Of a stretch of 64,000 nucleotides of DNA, positions 19,298-28,902 are shown one piece after another; position 1 is the first letter of the stretch; each line of letters starts with the position of its first letter. The translations under genes were made by a program, and so were the position numbers. Below the pieces are notes generated by a model. The model was not told where the DNA came from, did no database searches, and saw only the letters and a list, made by a program, of their open reading frames with translations. This DNA is from Agarophyton chilense (Eukaryota > Rhodophyta > Florideophyceae > Gracilariales > Gracilariaceae), in NCBI GenBank assembly GCA_030374765.1, contig JARGXX010000077.1:434001-498000 (forward strand). Direction: 5' to 3'.

Positions 19298-19944
19298 ATG
19301 ATTTCTAGAGGCGAAGGACTGCAGCCTTCTCCGACCCTGAGGTGGCTATCCCTAATCACAGTTGCCCGGCAACGAAATGAGAAGGAATAACTTTTGATTC
19401 ACAACGCTGTGGTGACGGACAAATCTGCCTTTGCAGGTAGAAATCATCCACGAGAGCTGTGACTGATGACCACTTAACAAAGCAGTTGTAGATAAGTTCA
19501 ACCCTTTGCAAATCTGGTTAATAGAGTGGCCAGCCACAGAACGTGAAGGAACGTTTCAGTGAAGTTTTACACGTGGTGTGCGTGGCAATCACAACAATCC
19601 GTAAATCAGCAAGGCTCCTGCTTCCAGATGCAAACTCTGCATTTGTCGTGGAAGCGGCGGAACGCAAACACCTCGCTGCCGACAGAATCTACTACACTTT
19701 GCCCGCAAATGAGTCTTGTCGGTCCTTTGATGCCAGCGTTATCTCTCAACTGCAGTGTGAATTACCCAGTCTGACGATTTGCTCCTGTCTACCGCTTGAC
19801 AATCTGTTGGATACACGGAAAAAACATGGCTTAATCTGTATCGATGCGGTCGCCTGGCGACTTTGTCCAGAGAGACTGGTAATCACGACGTCGCCGTTGA
19901 GGCCTCTAAGCTTCCTCAAGCCGAAGCCCATCGTCTTAATTTGA
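19298..19944 (+). CDS. Possible two-exon gene, unknown 142-residue product
   Basis: A 385-bp open frame ending at 19944 has coding-like composition but no in-frame ATG. It is preceded by a good 3' splice site (TTTCAG, ending 19559). An upstream ATG at 19298 opens a short frame. Joining 19298-19341 to 19560-19944 through a GT-AG intron (19342-19559) restores one continuous frame of 142 residues starting MISRGEGLQPSP. The product has a hydrophobic helix-like start and then residues such as SARLLLPDANSAFVVEAAER, with no domain I can name. It would be divergent from UFSP2, only 65 bp apart. The 218-bp intron is longer than those in TMCO1 and its donor (GTGGCT) is not the GTATGT seen there, so the model is tentative. 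Confidence 0.35.
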
Positions 19945-20024
19945 AGTGCATTGTGATTCCGACATCACATCGAAAAACTCCCTGCCGTAGAAGACCGGTA
20001 AAAAGTTAGTCTACGACTCTAAAG

Positions 20025-20891
20025 ATGCTGAAGACGTACACGCCTAGTCTGGATTTGCAGAAGGCGTTTCCATTTCTTCAAAAGAGGAAGACGATGGTGC
20101 TCCACCCCTGTCGAGCCCGAGTTCCAAACCCGTTTGCATCGAAAATTGGCGGACGGATTGCGTGGCCAGACAATGAGGAATGGCCAAGATGTCCGGTGCA
20201 TCACAGCGCGATGGTCAGTGTGGTTCAACTTCGAAGATGCGATGCTCCGCAATTGGTTTTCCCTGACCGAACGAATCTTTTTCAGTTGCTTTGGTGCCCT
20301 AGTGAAGGCCATGGAGAGACTGCATATCCGATTTTAAAGACGTTTTGGAGGGAATCTAAAACTATCAGCAGTGTGCTGAAAGATGTGCCGCATGATTTCG
20401 AAGATGCAGATGATGATTTTGTGCCGAAGGAATGTGAGTTACTCTTAGATGAAGTAGAAGATTATCCATCACCTTTTCTTATAGACGAGGCACAGTTGGA
20501 ACGTATCGATGAATATATTGCGCAGCATGCAACGGAAGATATTAAAGTCATAGATGAAAATATGGATGAACCATACTCTTCAATGTTTGCCGCGGCTCCT
20601 ATCAGTAAGGTTGGAGGTCATGTGAGTTGGATTCAGGATCCTGAAACTGTTACGTGCGTCAAGTGTGGTAAGGAAATGCATCACTTGCTAACTATTTCGA
20701 GCCAGGATTCAGGAAGGAGTACGGGACGTTGGAACGTGTTGGTTGACGAGAGTGGGAATGTTTTTAAAAAGAATGAAATGACGAGGGAGTTCGACATTGG
20801 CTTGTGCCTTGGTGACGTTGGTAGCTACTATGTTATGGTGTGTCGAAAATGTGAGGACCGCCCCATTGAAACAGTCTTTCAGTGTTCCTGA
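20025..20891 (+). CDS. DUF1963 / YwqG-like protein
   Basis: A 288-residue single-exon protein with ATG at 20025. The N-terminal third contains PFASKIGGRIAWPDNEEWPRC and later GGHVSWIQDPETVTCVKCGKEM. These two GG-W-P/C signatures are typical of the DUF1963 (YwqG) family common in bacteria and scattered in protists and algae. CxxC pairs (TCVKCG, VCRKCE) could bind a metal. No signal peptide or membrane segment is seen. The middle (about 125-190) is acidic. The biochemical role of the family is unknown. Programmed-cell-death-2-like proteins have superficially similar Cys pairs, but the SKIGG..P..EWP block favours DUF1963. Confidence 0.75.
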   Translation: MLKTYTPSLDLQKAFPFLQKRKTMVLHPCRARVPNPFASKIGGRIAWPDNEEWPRCPVHHSAMVSVVQLRRCDAPQLVFPDRTNLFQLLWCPSEGHGETAYPILKTFWRESKTISSVLKDVPHDFEDADDDFVPKECELLLDEVEDYPSPFLIDEAQLERIDEYIAQHATEDIKVIDENMDEPYSSMFAAAPISKVGGHVSWIQDPETVTCVKCGKEMHHLLTISSQDSGRSTGRWNVLVDESGNVFKKNEMTREFDIGLCLGDVGSYYVMVCRKCEDRPIETVFQCS

Positions 20892-21700
20892 AAACGTTTC
20901 GTGGCCAAATATGTCGCGATGGCACTCCATCAGATGCATAAGAGCGGTACGGTTCGACAGCGAGAAACCAGAAAGAGTAGAATGCAGTAAACGAGATAGA
21001 TCAAAGAATGAAAGACTTCATTGTGTACGGATTCTAATGCGTCGGCCTATGGTTTTCCATTGCTTCCCTGCTGGGCTGTGTTGCTGCAGCTCAACTGAAG
21101 GGGACCCAAGTCAGCGGGGTCAAGCTAAAGGACCGAGGCCAGTGCGTTCGAAAGTTACCAATAACTGTGTACAAGCAGAAGCCCGTGACCACGAAGTTGC
21201 CTGGCCCCCCGACGGAAGGACACGCCCTTGGGGCTTGTGCGCGCGATTCCCGGACGCAGAATAGTTTTAGGGCGATGCGAAGGTTTGGCGAGAGCATCCA
21301 TCAACGGTGGAAACCGGACGCTCGTCCATAACTTTGGCCAATAGTAAGGCGCCAAGCTCGCGTGGAGCACCGCCGTGGGCCAATGAGAGCGCGTCGCGTT
21401 TCGTGGATCGTACAACGCCGCACACATCGCCGTGCCGTGAGGCTGCCCGCCAGCTGAGACCACACACCAAGTGCAGCCCGTGCATGCGACAGCCGCCATC
21501 GCACTTGCCCCTTGTTGCTGAAGCACATCATTGTCGCGCTGCGCTAATCGCAGCCATCAGCAACTGTAACAAAAACTTACTCATTTGTCTATTTCAAGTT
21601 GCGATCCCGGTTCGCTCCACCCGCTCGCAATTGTTCATCCCCAGTGTGTGTACTGCTAGCTCCGCTTCTTTTTTCTCTCTTCGGCTCCTTGTTCAGCGCA
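20892..21700. other. Intergenic region before the desaturase gene
   Basis: About 800 bp between the YwqG-like stop and the FAD2 ATG. Several overlapping short frames are present on both strands, all starting with non-ATG codons or lacking any motif. It probably holds the 3' region of the first gene and the promoter and 5' leader of the second. No repeat or RNA gene is seen. Confidence 0.45.
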
Positions 21701-22918
21701 ATGGTGGCGTCCACACAGCACTTTCGCCCCGATAACTACCCCACTGCGCCAGTTCCACCCCATGACCTCACCATTCGAAAGATCAGGGCCGCTGTGCCTG
21801 CACATTGCTTCGAGCGCTCTTTGCTCACCTCGCTGAAACATCTTGCGCTTGATATGCTCATGATCGCTGCATTGGGCTTGCTTATTCACTACATCGACAC
21901 GAATGCACTTGAAACCGGCCTATTACGAACTCTCGTTTCCATCATTGCTTGGCCTACCTACTGGTGGTGGCAAGGGGCCGTCATGACCGGTATGTGGGTC
22001 ATTGCCCACGAGTGTGGACATCAGGCTTTCTCGCCTTATAATCATGTCAACAACGCCTTTGGACTTGTCTTGCACAGTGCCTTGCTCGTGCCGTATCACT
22101 CGTGGCGGATTACCCACAGCCAGCATCACAAGAACACTAACCGTATGGACAACGACCAAGTGTTTGTACCGGCAACACGTGAGCAATACAATCAATCCCA
22201 CGGCATCAGCGTCACTGATGATGGACAACGTCAGTACAAGCATGCCATCATGGAGGCCATGGAGGAGACTCCGCTTGGTGATCTTTTCGGTATTTTCCAG
22301 ATGTTAACCTTTGGATGGTGGGCTTACCTTTCCGCAAATATATCTGGACAGAGATACGGAAAGGGCACCAATCACTTCAATCCCAATGCTGTCATGTTTC
22401 CTACAAGAGAGTATTGGAATATTGTCATCTCTAACGTCGGGCTTGGTTTTGGCTTCGCCGCCCTTTTCTATGCGATGTACTGCTTTGGTGCTGTAGCAGT
22501 TGTCAAGTACTACTTCATCCCTTACATGATCGTGAACATGTGGCTTGTTCTCATTACTTACTTGCAACATTCGGACCCGGCCATCCCGCATTATACCCCC
22601 AAGTCCTTCTCTTTTGTGCGTGGAGCGTTGTGCTCCGTCGATCGTGACTATGGTATCTATAACATTTTACACCATCATATCGGAGACACGCACGTTGTCC
22701 ATCATCTTTTCTCACAAATTCCCTTCTACCATGCGAAGGAAGCTACCGAAGCTGTCAAACAAGTGTTGGGAGAGTACTACTACAGAGATACCACTTCTGT
22801 TTTCCAAGCCGTGAGACGTTCATGGGCATACTGCAAATTTATAGATAGTGAGGATGGAGATATCATGTTCTACCGTAACTACAAGATGGAAAAGCTGGCC
22901 AACCAGAAGCTCTCATGA
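21701..22918 (+). CDS. FAD2: FAD2-type membrane fatty acid desaturase (delta-12 / omega-3)
   Basis: A 405-residue protein from the ATG at 21701; the frame extends to 21599 only through a TTG. The three histidine boxes that hold the di-iron centre are complete: HECGH (103-107), HSQHH (139-143) and HVVHH (331-335). The order and spacing are those of the oleate delta-12 / linoleate omega-3 desaturases. Four membrane helices can be seen around about 45-95 and 235-290. There is no fused cytochrome b5 domain, so electrons would come from free cytochrome b5 in the ER. The flanking blocks (YHSWRITHSQHHKNTN, YLQHSDPAIPHY) fit the FAD2/FAD3 group. Sequence alone cannot settle regiospecificity; the plain N-terminus favours ER rather than plastid. 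Confidence 0.92.
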   Translation: MVASTQHFRPDNYPTAPVPPHDLTIRKIRAAVPAHCFERSLLTSLKHLALDMLMIAALGLLIHYIDTNALETGLLRTLVSIIAWPTYWWWQGAVMTGMWVIAHECGHQAFSPYNHVNNAFGLVLHSALLVPYHSWRITHSQHHKNTNRMDNDQVFVPATREQYNQSHGISVTDDGQRQYKHAIMEAMEETPLGDLFGIFQMLTFGWWAYLSANISGQRYGKGTNHFNPNAVMFPTREYWNIVISNVGLGFGFAALFYAMYCFGAVAVVKYYFIPYMIVNMWLVLITYLQHSDPAIPHYTPKSFSFVRGALCSVDRDYGIYNILHHHIGDTHVVHHLFSQIPFYHAKEATEAVKQVLGEYYYRDTTSVFQAVRRSWAYCKFIDSEDGDIMFYRNYKMEKLANQKLS

Positions 22919-23638
22919 ACATGTATCACCTCTGCGTGCTCGGTGTCTAGGATGCGGCGTTTTTGTTTGCTGCAAGGGTTGAGAGTAATTGTCAGAACCG
23001 TTAGAACCGGACATGCTGTCGCGGTTATATTTTCACATCGAGGCTATTCCGTGATTATTTCAATTCGTAGATCTTTTAAGGTTTTGGCTCGGTACATTCA
23101 GTTGCACGAAGAATGGAGGATACTTTGTAAAAACAAGGGCGGTGGAATTGACCCTTTCTTTTGTCTTCAAAGTGCCTTCGATAATGCGAACAGAAACCTG
23201 TTTACCAATTTGTATTCTCTGTTATTGATACCTTCGCCTCTTGTTTTGGGCAATATCGTTCCATGTGAGGCAGATGACATTTCTGTAACCTAGATGTGGT
23301 CGGCCTCAAGCTGAAACTGTTCATTTCAAGAACTTGACCTCAAGTGTGATTCTTTCCTGTTCGACAAGACGGACAGATTGCTGAAAGGCGCGAATAAGGC
23401 AAATGGTTGCGGGAGAAATGGGTGCCAAAATCAGCTCCAACATTTATTCAAAAAGGTGAGATTTTTTAGTTTCATGAAAAATATATCACCCTTTTGAGAA
23501 TTTGCAGTGGAGCGCAGTCAGCACGCAAACAAGATCTCTTAGAGCATGTCTGCCAGTGTGTAAAAATATAGCAACCCGACTTCAAAATACACCGAAATAT
23601 ATCGACGCGTCTGAGGAGCAAGACTAGACATCCGAACC
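22919..23638. other. Border between gene island and transposon island
   Basis: About 720 bp between the FAD2 stop and the first piggyBac terminus. One 116-codon plus-strand frame starts at a GTG and has no motif. Mostly AT-richer non-coding sequence, probably the FAD2 3' region. Confidence 0.45.
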
Positions 23639-23660
23639 TTAACCCTTTTGACCCCAGAAG

Positions 23661-23686
23661 CTTAACGCTACTATAATAGAGTTAAG
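23661..23686. repeat. 26-bp terminal palindrome, element 1 left end
   Basis: An imperfect 26-bp hairpin (arms CTTAACGC/AGAGTTAAG around TACTATAATAG), 18 bp inside the left TTAA. The same 26-bp design recurs at 23750-23775, 27902-27927, 27972-27997, 31737-31762 and 31837-31862. Confidence 0.9.
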
Positions 23687-23749
23687 GTATGAATATGATT
23701 GGGTGACGACGGGAACATTTGGTTGTCAGCCTGCCAAGTGTTTACCTTG

Positions 23750-23775
23750 CTTATATCTAGTATAATAGCGTTAAG
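23750..23775. repeat. 26-bp subterminal palindrome, element 1
   Basis: A second copy of the 26-bp palindrome, 89 bp further in from the first at the transposase-start end. Candidate second transposase-binding site. Confidence 0.85.
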
Positions 23776-24039
23776 CTTTTCGGTTCCTCGCTGGTTGTCA
23801 CATGAATTTGCGCTGCGTAGAGCCAATGAGAACAGTTGTTATGAGGCGCTGTCTCTTCGATGTCAAACGTCATTCCACCTCAGTGCACAGGAGTGCCACA
23901 TACAATGCGTACCAAACTGCGTGTTATGCTACTAGCTGCTTTGAGGAACAATATCCACTTTATGCAAAACCACAGGCATCCGCCAAACAATGTGGCCTAA
24001 CTTGTTGTCTTGCTACGTCCACATACCGTATACACAAGC

Positions 24040-26073
24040 ATGACAAATGCTCCTTCTCAGACTGCCATCACCCACAAAGAAGATAATGTTCACGTTCCTC
24101 ACAATGCAGCCGATGGTGCTTTTGAAAGAGAAGGGGAGCTCTACTGGGACACAGTAGATGACGAGAAGTTTTTGGTAATTGCTCTAGGAGCCGCTGAAAA
24201 GAAAACATTGTACGAAACGGTTCCATACTGTGCAAGATGGCGAGAACGCAGTGGGCTCTATTTGGCTAAATCGCAACTTATGAGGCGCGCCTACTCTCAC
24301 AGACAGGAACTGGGCTTGTTTAGTTTGTTTTTGAACTCTTCATATCGAAAGTGCGTTCGAGATTGGACAAGCAGGGAGCTTCTCAAACGTGGGCGGAGAA
24401 TCAAGCCGCTCAGAATGGACGAACTGCATGCTTATCTGGGCCTTGAGCTGGCGACTTCACTGCACCGTCTGAATCATCTTCGAGACTACTGGTGTAATTC
24501 AGATCTTAGAGGGATTCTTTTCTTCAAGAAGATTATGGAACGCGATACTTTCATGAGCATTCGAGCAGCTCTTCGATTGTATGCTTGCTACACTCCTGAT
24601 TTCGCACTTGCTGACCCTCTATGGCACAGTCGGCAGCTTCTCGAGCATTTTGTGAGAAACGCTGCCACCCTGGCGATTCCTGTTGGGGTCAGCTCGCTCG
24701 ACGAAAACACAATCCGTTGTAAGGGACGTACCGCAGCCCGTTCCTACATGAAGTCAAAACCAGTCAAGTTCGGCATAAGGTTTTACGCTGTTGTTGGTTG
24801 GTCACACGCTTACCTCCACAACCTGCAGGACAATGGTTCTGGAAACAAATCTGGTCAGACGCCAGTACAGAGGTACACAAATGTTTTTCGAAACCTTCGC
24901 GGGGCTGTGGAGCGTAAGGTGGATGGCACCTTGTTGCCGAAGTCTAAACCATCTGCTTTGTGGTGCGCACAGATGGCGCACCAAATCCAGTTGCACCCCA
25001 CGCCAGAACATGGCTGGTTGATGGTCATGGACAACTTCTACACACGCCTCGTTCTGGCCCGCCAGTTGGATCGTCTTAGTGATGAAGAATGCAGGGTGCT
25101 CAGTACTGTGCGGTTCAATACTGTCGATGGTGCTAACAGATCAGCCCTGAAGGAGGCTATTGACAGCCTCAAACATGCCCAACGCGGAGAATGGCGCTTA
25201 GTACAGGTGTTCCACAAAGGCGAAGATCCGAAAACTCCCCTTCTATTGGCAAAGAAGGCGGGTTTTGTCGTGTTCAAGGACCGCTCTGTTGTGTCGTTTT
25301 ACACCAACGACTTGCCAGACACACCAACTTCCCGCATCCATACCCCCGATGAGCACGCTGTCAATTGCGTGCACGGACTCGCGCCTTTGCAACGATGGAT
25401 CGGTAAGGAATCAGTGCGACGCACAACACTGCAAGTGCCTTCAATCATTGTAGCTTATAACTTATTTATGAATGCAGTGGATCGCTTCGATCAATTTCGT
25501 TCTACCTTCGCAACTGTTCGGAAAGAGAGGCGGGTGTCCATGAGTCTACTCACTTTCGTTCTCGACGCGAGCATAATAAATGCTCATGCCCTTCTCAACG
25601 CCATCACAAAGCTGGGGGACACCATTATCGATGTTGGTCTCATGAAGCAACGGATAATCCAGCAGCTGGTAGCGGACCACCTCGAATACCAGCAGATACG
25701 AGCGTCGCTTTCCAACATTTCTCCAACGAGCAGCGATGATCGGCGTGCTGCGGTAGGCAGTACAGCGGCAGAAGCAATTCACATGTTGTTTGAGACGGAG
25801 GGGAAGAAGAGCGTCCGGTGTCTTTTGTGCAATGTCCTTTCAGCAACTACGAGTGGCCGGTACACGACGTACTCCTGCAATGTATGCAAACGGGGATTCC
25901 ATGTCAACTGCTTCGCATTCTATCACCACAAAAACGTCTTTCGCCACTCTCGTCCTGACATACACAACGCCGTAATATCGGCGGAAGCATTGCTATCATC
26001 CAAGTCTCATCGGAATAGGCGCAACAAAGTAACAGCAAACCTCACCACTGTCAAAGTATTGTACAAGAAATAA
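24040..26073 (+). CDS. piggyBac-like transposase (DDE_Tnp_1_7), intact
   Basis: A 677-residue protein from the ATG at 24040; the longer frame begins at a TTG, and the second element also starts MTN. The DDD catalytic core is visible. The first Asp lies in SLDENTIRCKGR (codon 24700-24702), the second in VMDNFYTR (25030-25032) and the third in NAVDRFDQF (25480-25482). All are in the contexts seen in piggyBac transposases. The C-terminus has a Cys/His cluster (CLLCN, then CNVCKRGFHVNCF and HH) matching the family's terminal zinc-binding domain that recognises the ends. The end KVTANLTTVKVLYKK is conserved in element 2. No frameshift or stop interrupts the gene. The stop codon sits 2 bp from the stop of the opposing accessory gene. 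Confidence 0.93.
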   Translation: MTNAPSQTAITHKEDNVHVPHNAADGAFEREGELYWDTVDDEKFLVIALGAAEKKTLYETVPYCARWRERSGLYLAKSQLMRRAYSHRQELGLFSLFLNSSYRKCVRDWTSRELLKRGRRIKPLRMDELHAYLGLELATSLHRLNHLRDYWCNSDLRGILFFKKIMERDTFMSIRAALRLYACYTPDFALADPLWHSRQLLEHFVRNAATLAIPVGVSSLDENTIRCKGRTAARSYMKSKPVKFGIRFYAVVGWSHAYLHNLQDNGSGNKSGQTPVQRYTNVFRNLRGAVERKVDGTLLPKSKPSALWCAQMAHQIQLHPTPEHGWLMVMDNFYTRLVLARQLDRLSDEECRVLSTVRFNTVDGANRSALKEAIDSLKHAQRGEWRLVQVFHKGEDPKTPLLLAKKAGFVVFKDRSVVSFYTNDLPDTPTSRIHTPDEHAVNCVHGLAPLQRWIGKESVRRTTLQVPSIIVAYNLFMNAVDRFDQFRSTFATVRKERRVSMSLLTFVLDASIINAHALLNAITKLGDTIIDVGLMKQRIIQQLVADHLEYQQIRASLSNISPTSSDDRRAAVGSTAAEAIHMLFETEGKKSVRCLLCNVLSATTSGRYTTYSCNVCKRGFHVNCFAFYHHKNVFRHSRPDIHNAVISAEALLSSKSHRNRRNKVTANLTTVKVLYKK

Positions 26074-26075
26074 AC

Positions 26076-26618
26076 CTATTCCTCTTTGAATCCCATGTAC
26101 GCCCCAGCTCCATTCGGCCAGATCTTTCGAATTCCTTCTAACGCGCAACGCGGTATCTGAACCCTTCTATACTTTCCAAGAACTCCATGGCGCTCGTACG
26201 TAAAGACCTTGTATGCTGTCTTCCGGGCTTCGTTGTTACGTGCAGTACATACACCCATGTCAGGGTACTCTGTTGCTGTCCTTTCTACAACCGTGGGTCC
26301 AAACTGCATCCAATAACAGGGGGTGCCCCCACACGTCTGACAAGCAACGTCTTCGTTATGTGCTGTGACGACCGGGATGTCGATCGGAACACTGTTTGTA
26401 GCAACCAATTCATTAGCGTAGTCGCCTGTCGTGAGCAGCCCATGACAGCCCTGTTTTCGTTCGTCTGGAAGTCCCACAGTATCGCCAGATCTCTTCTGCG
26501 CGGCCGTCCTCCTTCTCTGTGTGATTGTAAAGTTTTCGTTAGGGGAGGTCATTTGGTTTACGTGTGCAACATTTTGTTGACGAAATTCACGCGGTTCACC
26601 TCTGTTGTCTTCTTGCAT
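26076..26618 (-). CDS. Accessory protein of piggyBac element 1, new family
   Basis: A 180-residue protein from the ATG at 26616-26618, on the strand opposite the transposase and converging on it with 2 bp between stop codons. The N-terminal half is Gln/Asn/Arg-rich and probably disordered. The C-terminal half is compact and conserved with a homologue in element 2. It contains CGGTPCYWMQFGP, then TEYPDMGV, ARNNEARKTAYKVFTYER, RCALEGIRKIWP and a GAYMGFKEE end. Invariant Cys, Trp, Tyr, Arg and Pro residues suggest a real fold. I recognise no known domain. The conserved position within two diverged elements implies selection for a transposon function such as DNA binding, end recognition or regulation, but this is inference. 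Confidence 0.82.
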   Translation of the reverse strand: MQEDNRGEPREFRQQNVAHVNQMTSPNENFTITQRRRTAAQKRSGDTVGLPDERKQGCHGLLTTGDYANELVATNSVPIDIPVVTAHNEDVACQTCGGTPCYWMQFGPTVVERTATEYPDMGVCTARNNEARKTAYKVFTYERHGVLGKYRRVQIPRCALEGIRKIWPNGAGAYMGFKEE

Positions 26619-27901
26619 CAAGCTCGTTATTGTACGACTGACAAGCAGCAATGGCAAAGACAGTGAGAATATAGAAGACCTTCAGAGCCTCCAACGGCGC
26701 AATGATGGAATCAATAGGCGCAACAGCGGCCGGCACAACCCCCGCGACGCCTCAACAAACTGTCGAGGTCGCGCAGTGGCGCTGGAAATCGACCGATCCA
26801 AAGCGTGGCAGCCCGACGAAGAATGGAGCAACGACGGCGCCGGGCTGCGTGAAAGGTGGCTAGAACGCGGGGACGCCCGAGGAGGCCAGAGAACAAGGCA
26901 GTGGAAAAAGGAAGGAGGGCAAGGGTTTGCAAGAAATCTTGTCTGCGAGACGGTGTGGGAAGGCAACAGAGTAGGGCTGTGTGAGGTGGCAAGAAGGCAG
27001 GATGGCGACGGGATGGAAGAGAGAGGCAAGGAGAGCGAAAAGACGTCCGGCGAGGCAGCAGGGCGAACAGACGAAAGAAGGCGGGATAGCAAAGGTACGT
27101 ACCCGCGATGCGGCGCAAGCAGGCAAGTTAGCGAACCTATGCGAGTCGGCGGCAATGCAAGACCACAGGAAAACGCGGTGATGCGGTAGAGTGGCGTTTG
27201 GAGCCAGCTAGGGGCGCAGCGTTGCGAAAGCGTGGGGGCCGAAACGCGTGGCGGAGCAAATAAGATAGAGGTTGGGGAAGCGCGAAGGTGGTGCTGAGTG
27301 AGAGGTAAAGAGGGTGAGGCGGTGGAAGTGTGCGGGGGTGTCAAGAGGCATTCAGACGCGGCGAAGAGAGAACGCAAGGAGTCGAGAGGGAAGAACGCAG
27401 AAGGGCGCGTCAGTGCCGTAGAGTTGTGATGAAAAGTAAATGTGAGGTGGAGTGGTGTGTGGGCGTGATGGTGGACGAGCGCGGTGGTGCAACGACGATC
27501 AAAAGCGTGGAAGCGCTGAGGTGGGGGGAGCAGGAAGTCAACAGGGGAGGGTGGGGCAAGTGTACGACAGCGCAAAGAAACACTCAGTCGTGCCAAGGAT
27601 GGGAGAGAGTACGTGAAGAAGCAAAATGCTGCGGGTTGGTAGAAGGGAGGGTGTTTGTGGTGCACTGAAAAGGCTTGGGGCAGCGGTTTGGCTTGACCCT
27701 TGTCAGTCAGACCGATGCCACCGCCGGCCGCTGCATTTATTTGCACCGTGGAGGACGCAGTAGCAGCAGGTGGCCAGTACTGCGCCACTTCAAGCACTGC
27801 ACCTTATGTGTGATGACTTGCACATCTGCTGCACATTGTGCATTTCACAAAAGTTGATTGAAACGCAAAACGAACAAGCGTACTATTCTAAATGGCTCTC
27901 T
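26619..27901. other. Purine-rich filler of element 1
   Basis: About 1.3 kb between the accessory gene start and the right palindrome. From about 26.7 to 27.7 kb the plus strand is G/A-rich. This leaves a 371-codon minus-strand frame (26682-27797) starting at a GTG, of low complexity (Pro, Ser, Leu, Arg) and without a domain. It could be a leader or promoter region for the accessory gene, or captured host DNA. No support for coding. Confidence 0.5.
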
Positions 27902-27927
27902 CTTATCTCTATTATAGTAGGGATAAG
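27902..27927. repeat. 26-bp palindrome, element 1 right end
   Basis: A 26-bp imperfect hairpin (CTTATCTC...GGATAAG), 20 bp inside the shared TTAA at 27948-27951. Confidence 0.88.
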
Positions 27928-27971
27928 AGTTTTCAGGTTCAAAAGGGTTAACCCTTTTGAACAGGGAAAAA

Positions 27972-27997
27972 CTCATGTCTACAATAGTAGACATAAG
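27972..27997. repeat. 26-bp palindrome, element 2 left (3') end
   Basis: A 26-bp hairpin (CTCATGTCTAC...GTAGACATAAG), 20 bp from the shared TTAA, as at the right end of element 1. Confidence 0.88.
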
Positions 27998-28090
27998 AGA
28001 AAGCCAATCAAAATTGGACGCTTGTGTCTGAGCGTGTCAATAAACCGTACGACTGCGCGTTATAGAAAAGTCTCCACAGTTGCCGTCTCC

Positions 28091-28092
<2 letters not shown>

Positions 28093-28144
<52 letters not shown>
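28093..28144. repeat. (CT)26 microsatellite
   Basis: A perfect dinucleotide run of 26 CT units inside element 2, with short impure CT runs following. Likely length-polymorphic. Confidence 0.97.
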
Positions 28145-28148
<4 letters not shown>

Positions 28149-28902
28149 CTCTCTCGTTCCACCTCAACGCTACACTCTCGTCCCACTTTGTTGTGAAAGC
28201 ACCTACGCCTCCGCAGCGCCACAATACGTCACCCGTTACATCGTATTTTCTTAAAAAAACTCAGGCGATTTGTTGCTTCAGGTCTTGATCCTTACATAAC
28301 TGTATTTTTTCTGACTTTTTCGACTTTTGCTAAAGTGCTAGTTATATTATCGGCTCCTATCGCTCCCAATCTTTGGGATTGAAGGTTTTTTCCGTTAGGT
28401 GCATCGTACTGGTGGCAATCACTTTGGCGTTTCCGTGCTGCACGAATAGCATACTTGTATCTATCGGTACTATATGATACGAGCGCCAACAACTACTTTT
28501 GTTATGGCACAATTTAGTGAATGCTTGTTCTGCTCTATTGAAGGTACACATTTTGCTTTCCGTGCAGGTTTCTTCTTGGGTAACAAGATGAGGTCATTGC
28601 TTGGTTGTTGTAGTTTTGGTTGGGCTTAGAAGGTTTGTGTCTCGTCGTGAGTTGTTGTTTTAGTATGACAGCAACTAAGTAAGCTGTCTTACTCTCGGTA
28701 GGTTTTCTTTTTAATGGCTGCAACGAACGCTCTTTCTGTTATATCTGTTTTTGTTCTAACAAGACATAGTGTGTGTGATTCTGTTCTTTATTGTGGTTAT
28801 TGTTGGAATTGAGTGGTGAGAAAAAGGCATGTTGGTTAAGGAAGTGAAGAAGGCAAAGCGAAACTACCCTGGTTGTTTCAAAATAAAGCGCAAATCGATC
28901 AG

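Larger units (their letters stand above)
23639..27951 (+). mobile_element. piggyBac-like element 1 (two-gene, apparently intact)
   Basis: The element is bounded by TTAA at 23639-23642 and 27948-27951, followed inward on each side by CCCTTTTGA as a terminal inverted repeat. The first 18 bp at the left and last 20 bp at the right lead into 26-bp imperfect palindromes (23661-23686 and 27902-27927). A third palindrome lies at 23750-23775. Inside are a plus-strand transposase (24040-26073), a convergent accessory gene (26076-26618) and a 1.3-kb GC- and purine-rich filler. TTAA targets and CCCTTT ends are characteristic of the piggyBac superfamily. Both genes are open from end to end, so the copy may be recent. 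Confidence 0.93.

Noticed and set aside
22943-23293. 116-codon frame after FAD2
   Set aside because: GTG start, no motif, sits in the likely 3' untranslated region.
26682-27797. 371-codon minus-strand frame as a gene
   Set aside because: GTG start and low-complexity Pro/Ser/Arg/Leu content explained by purine skew; kept only as a finding.
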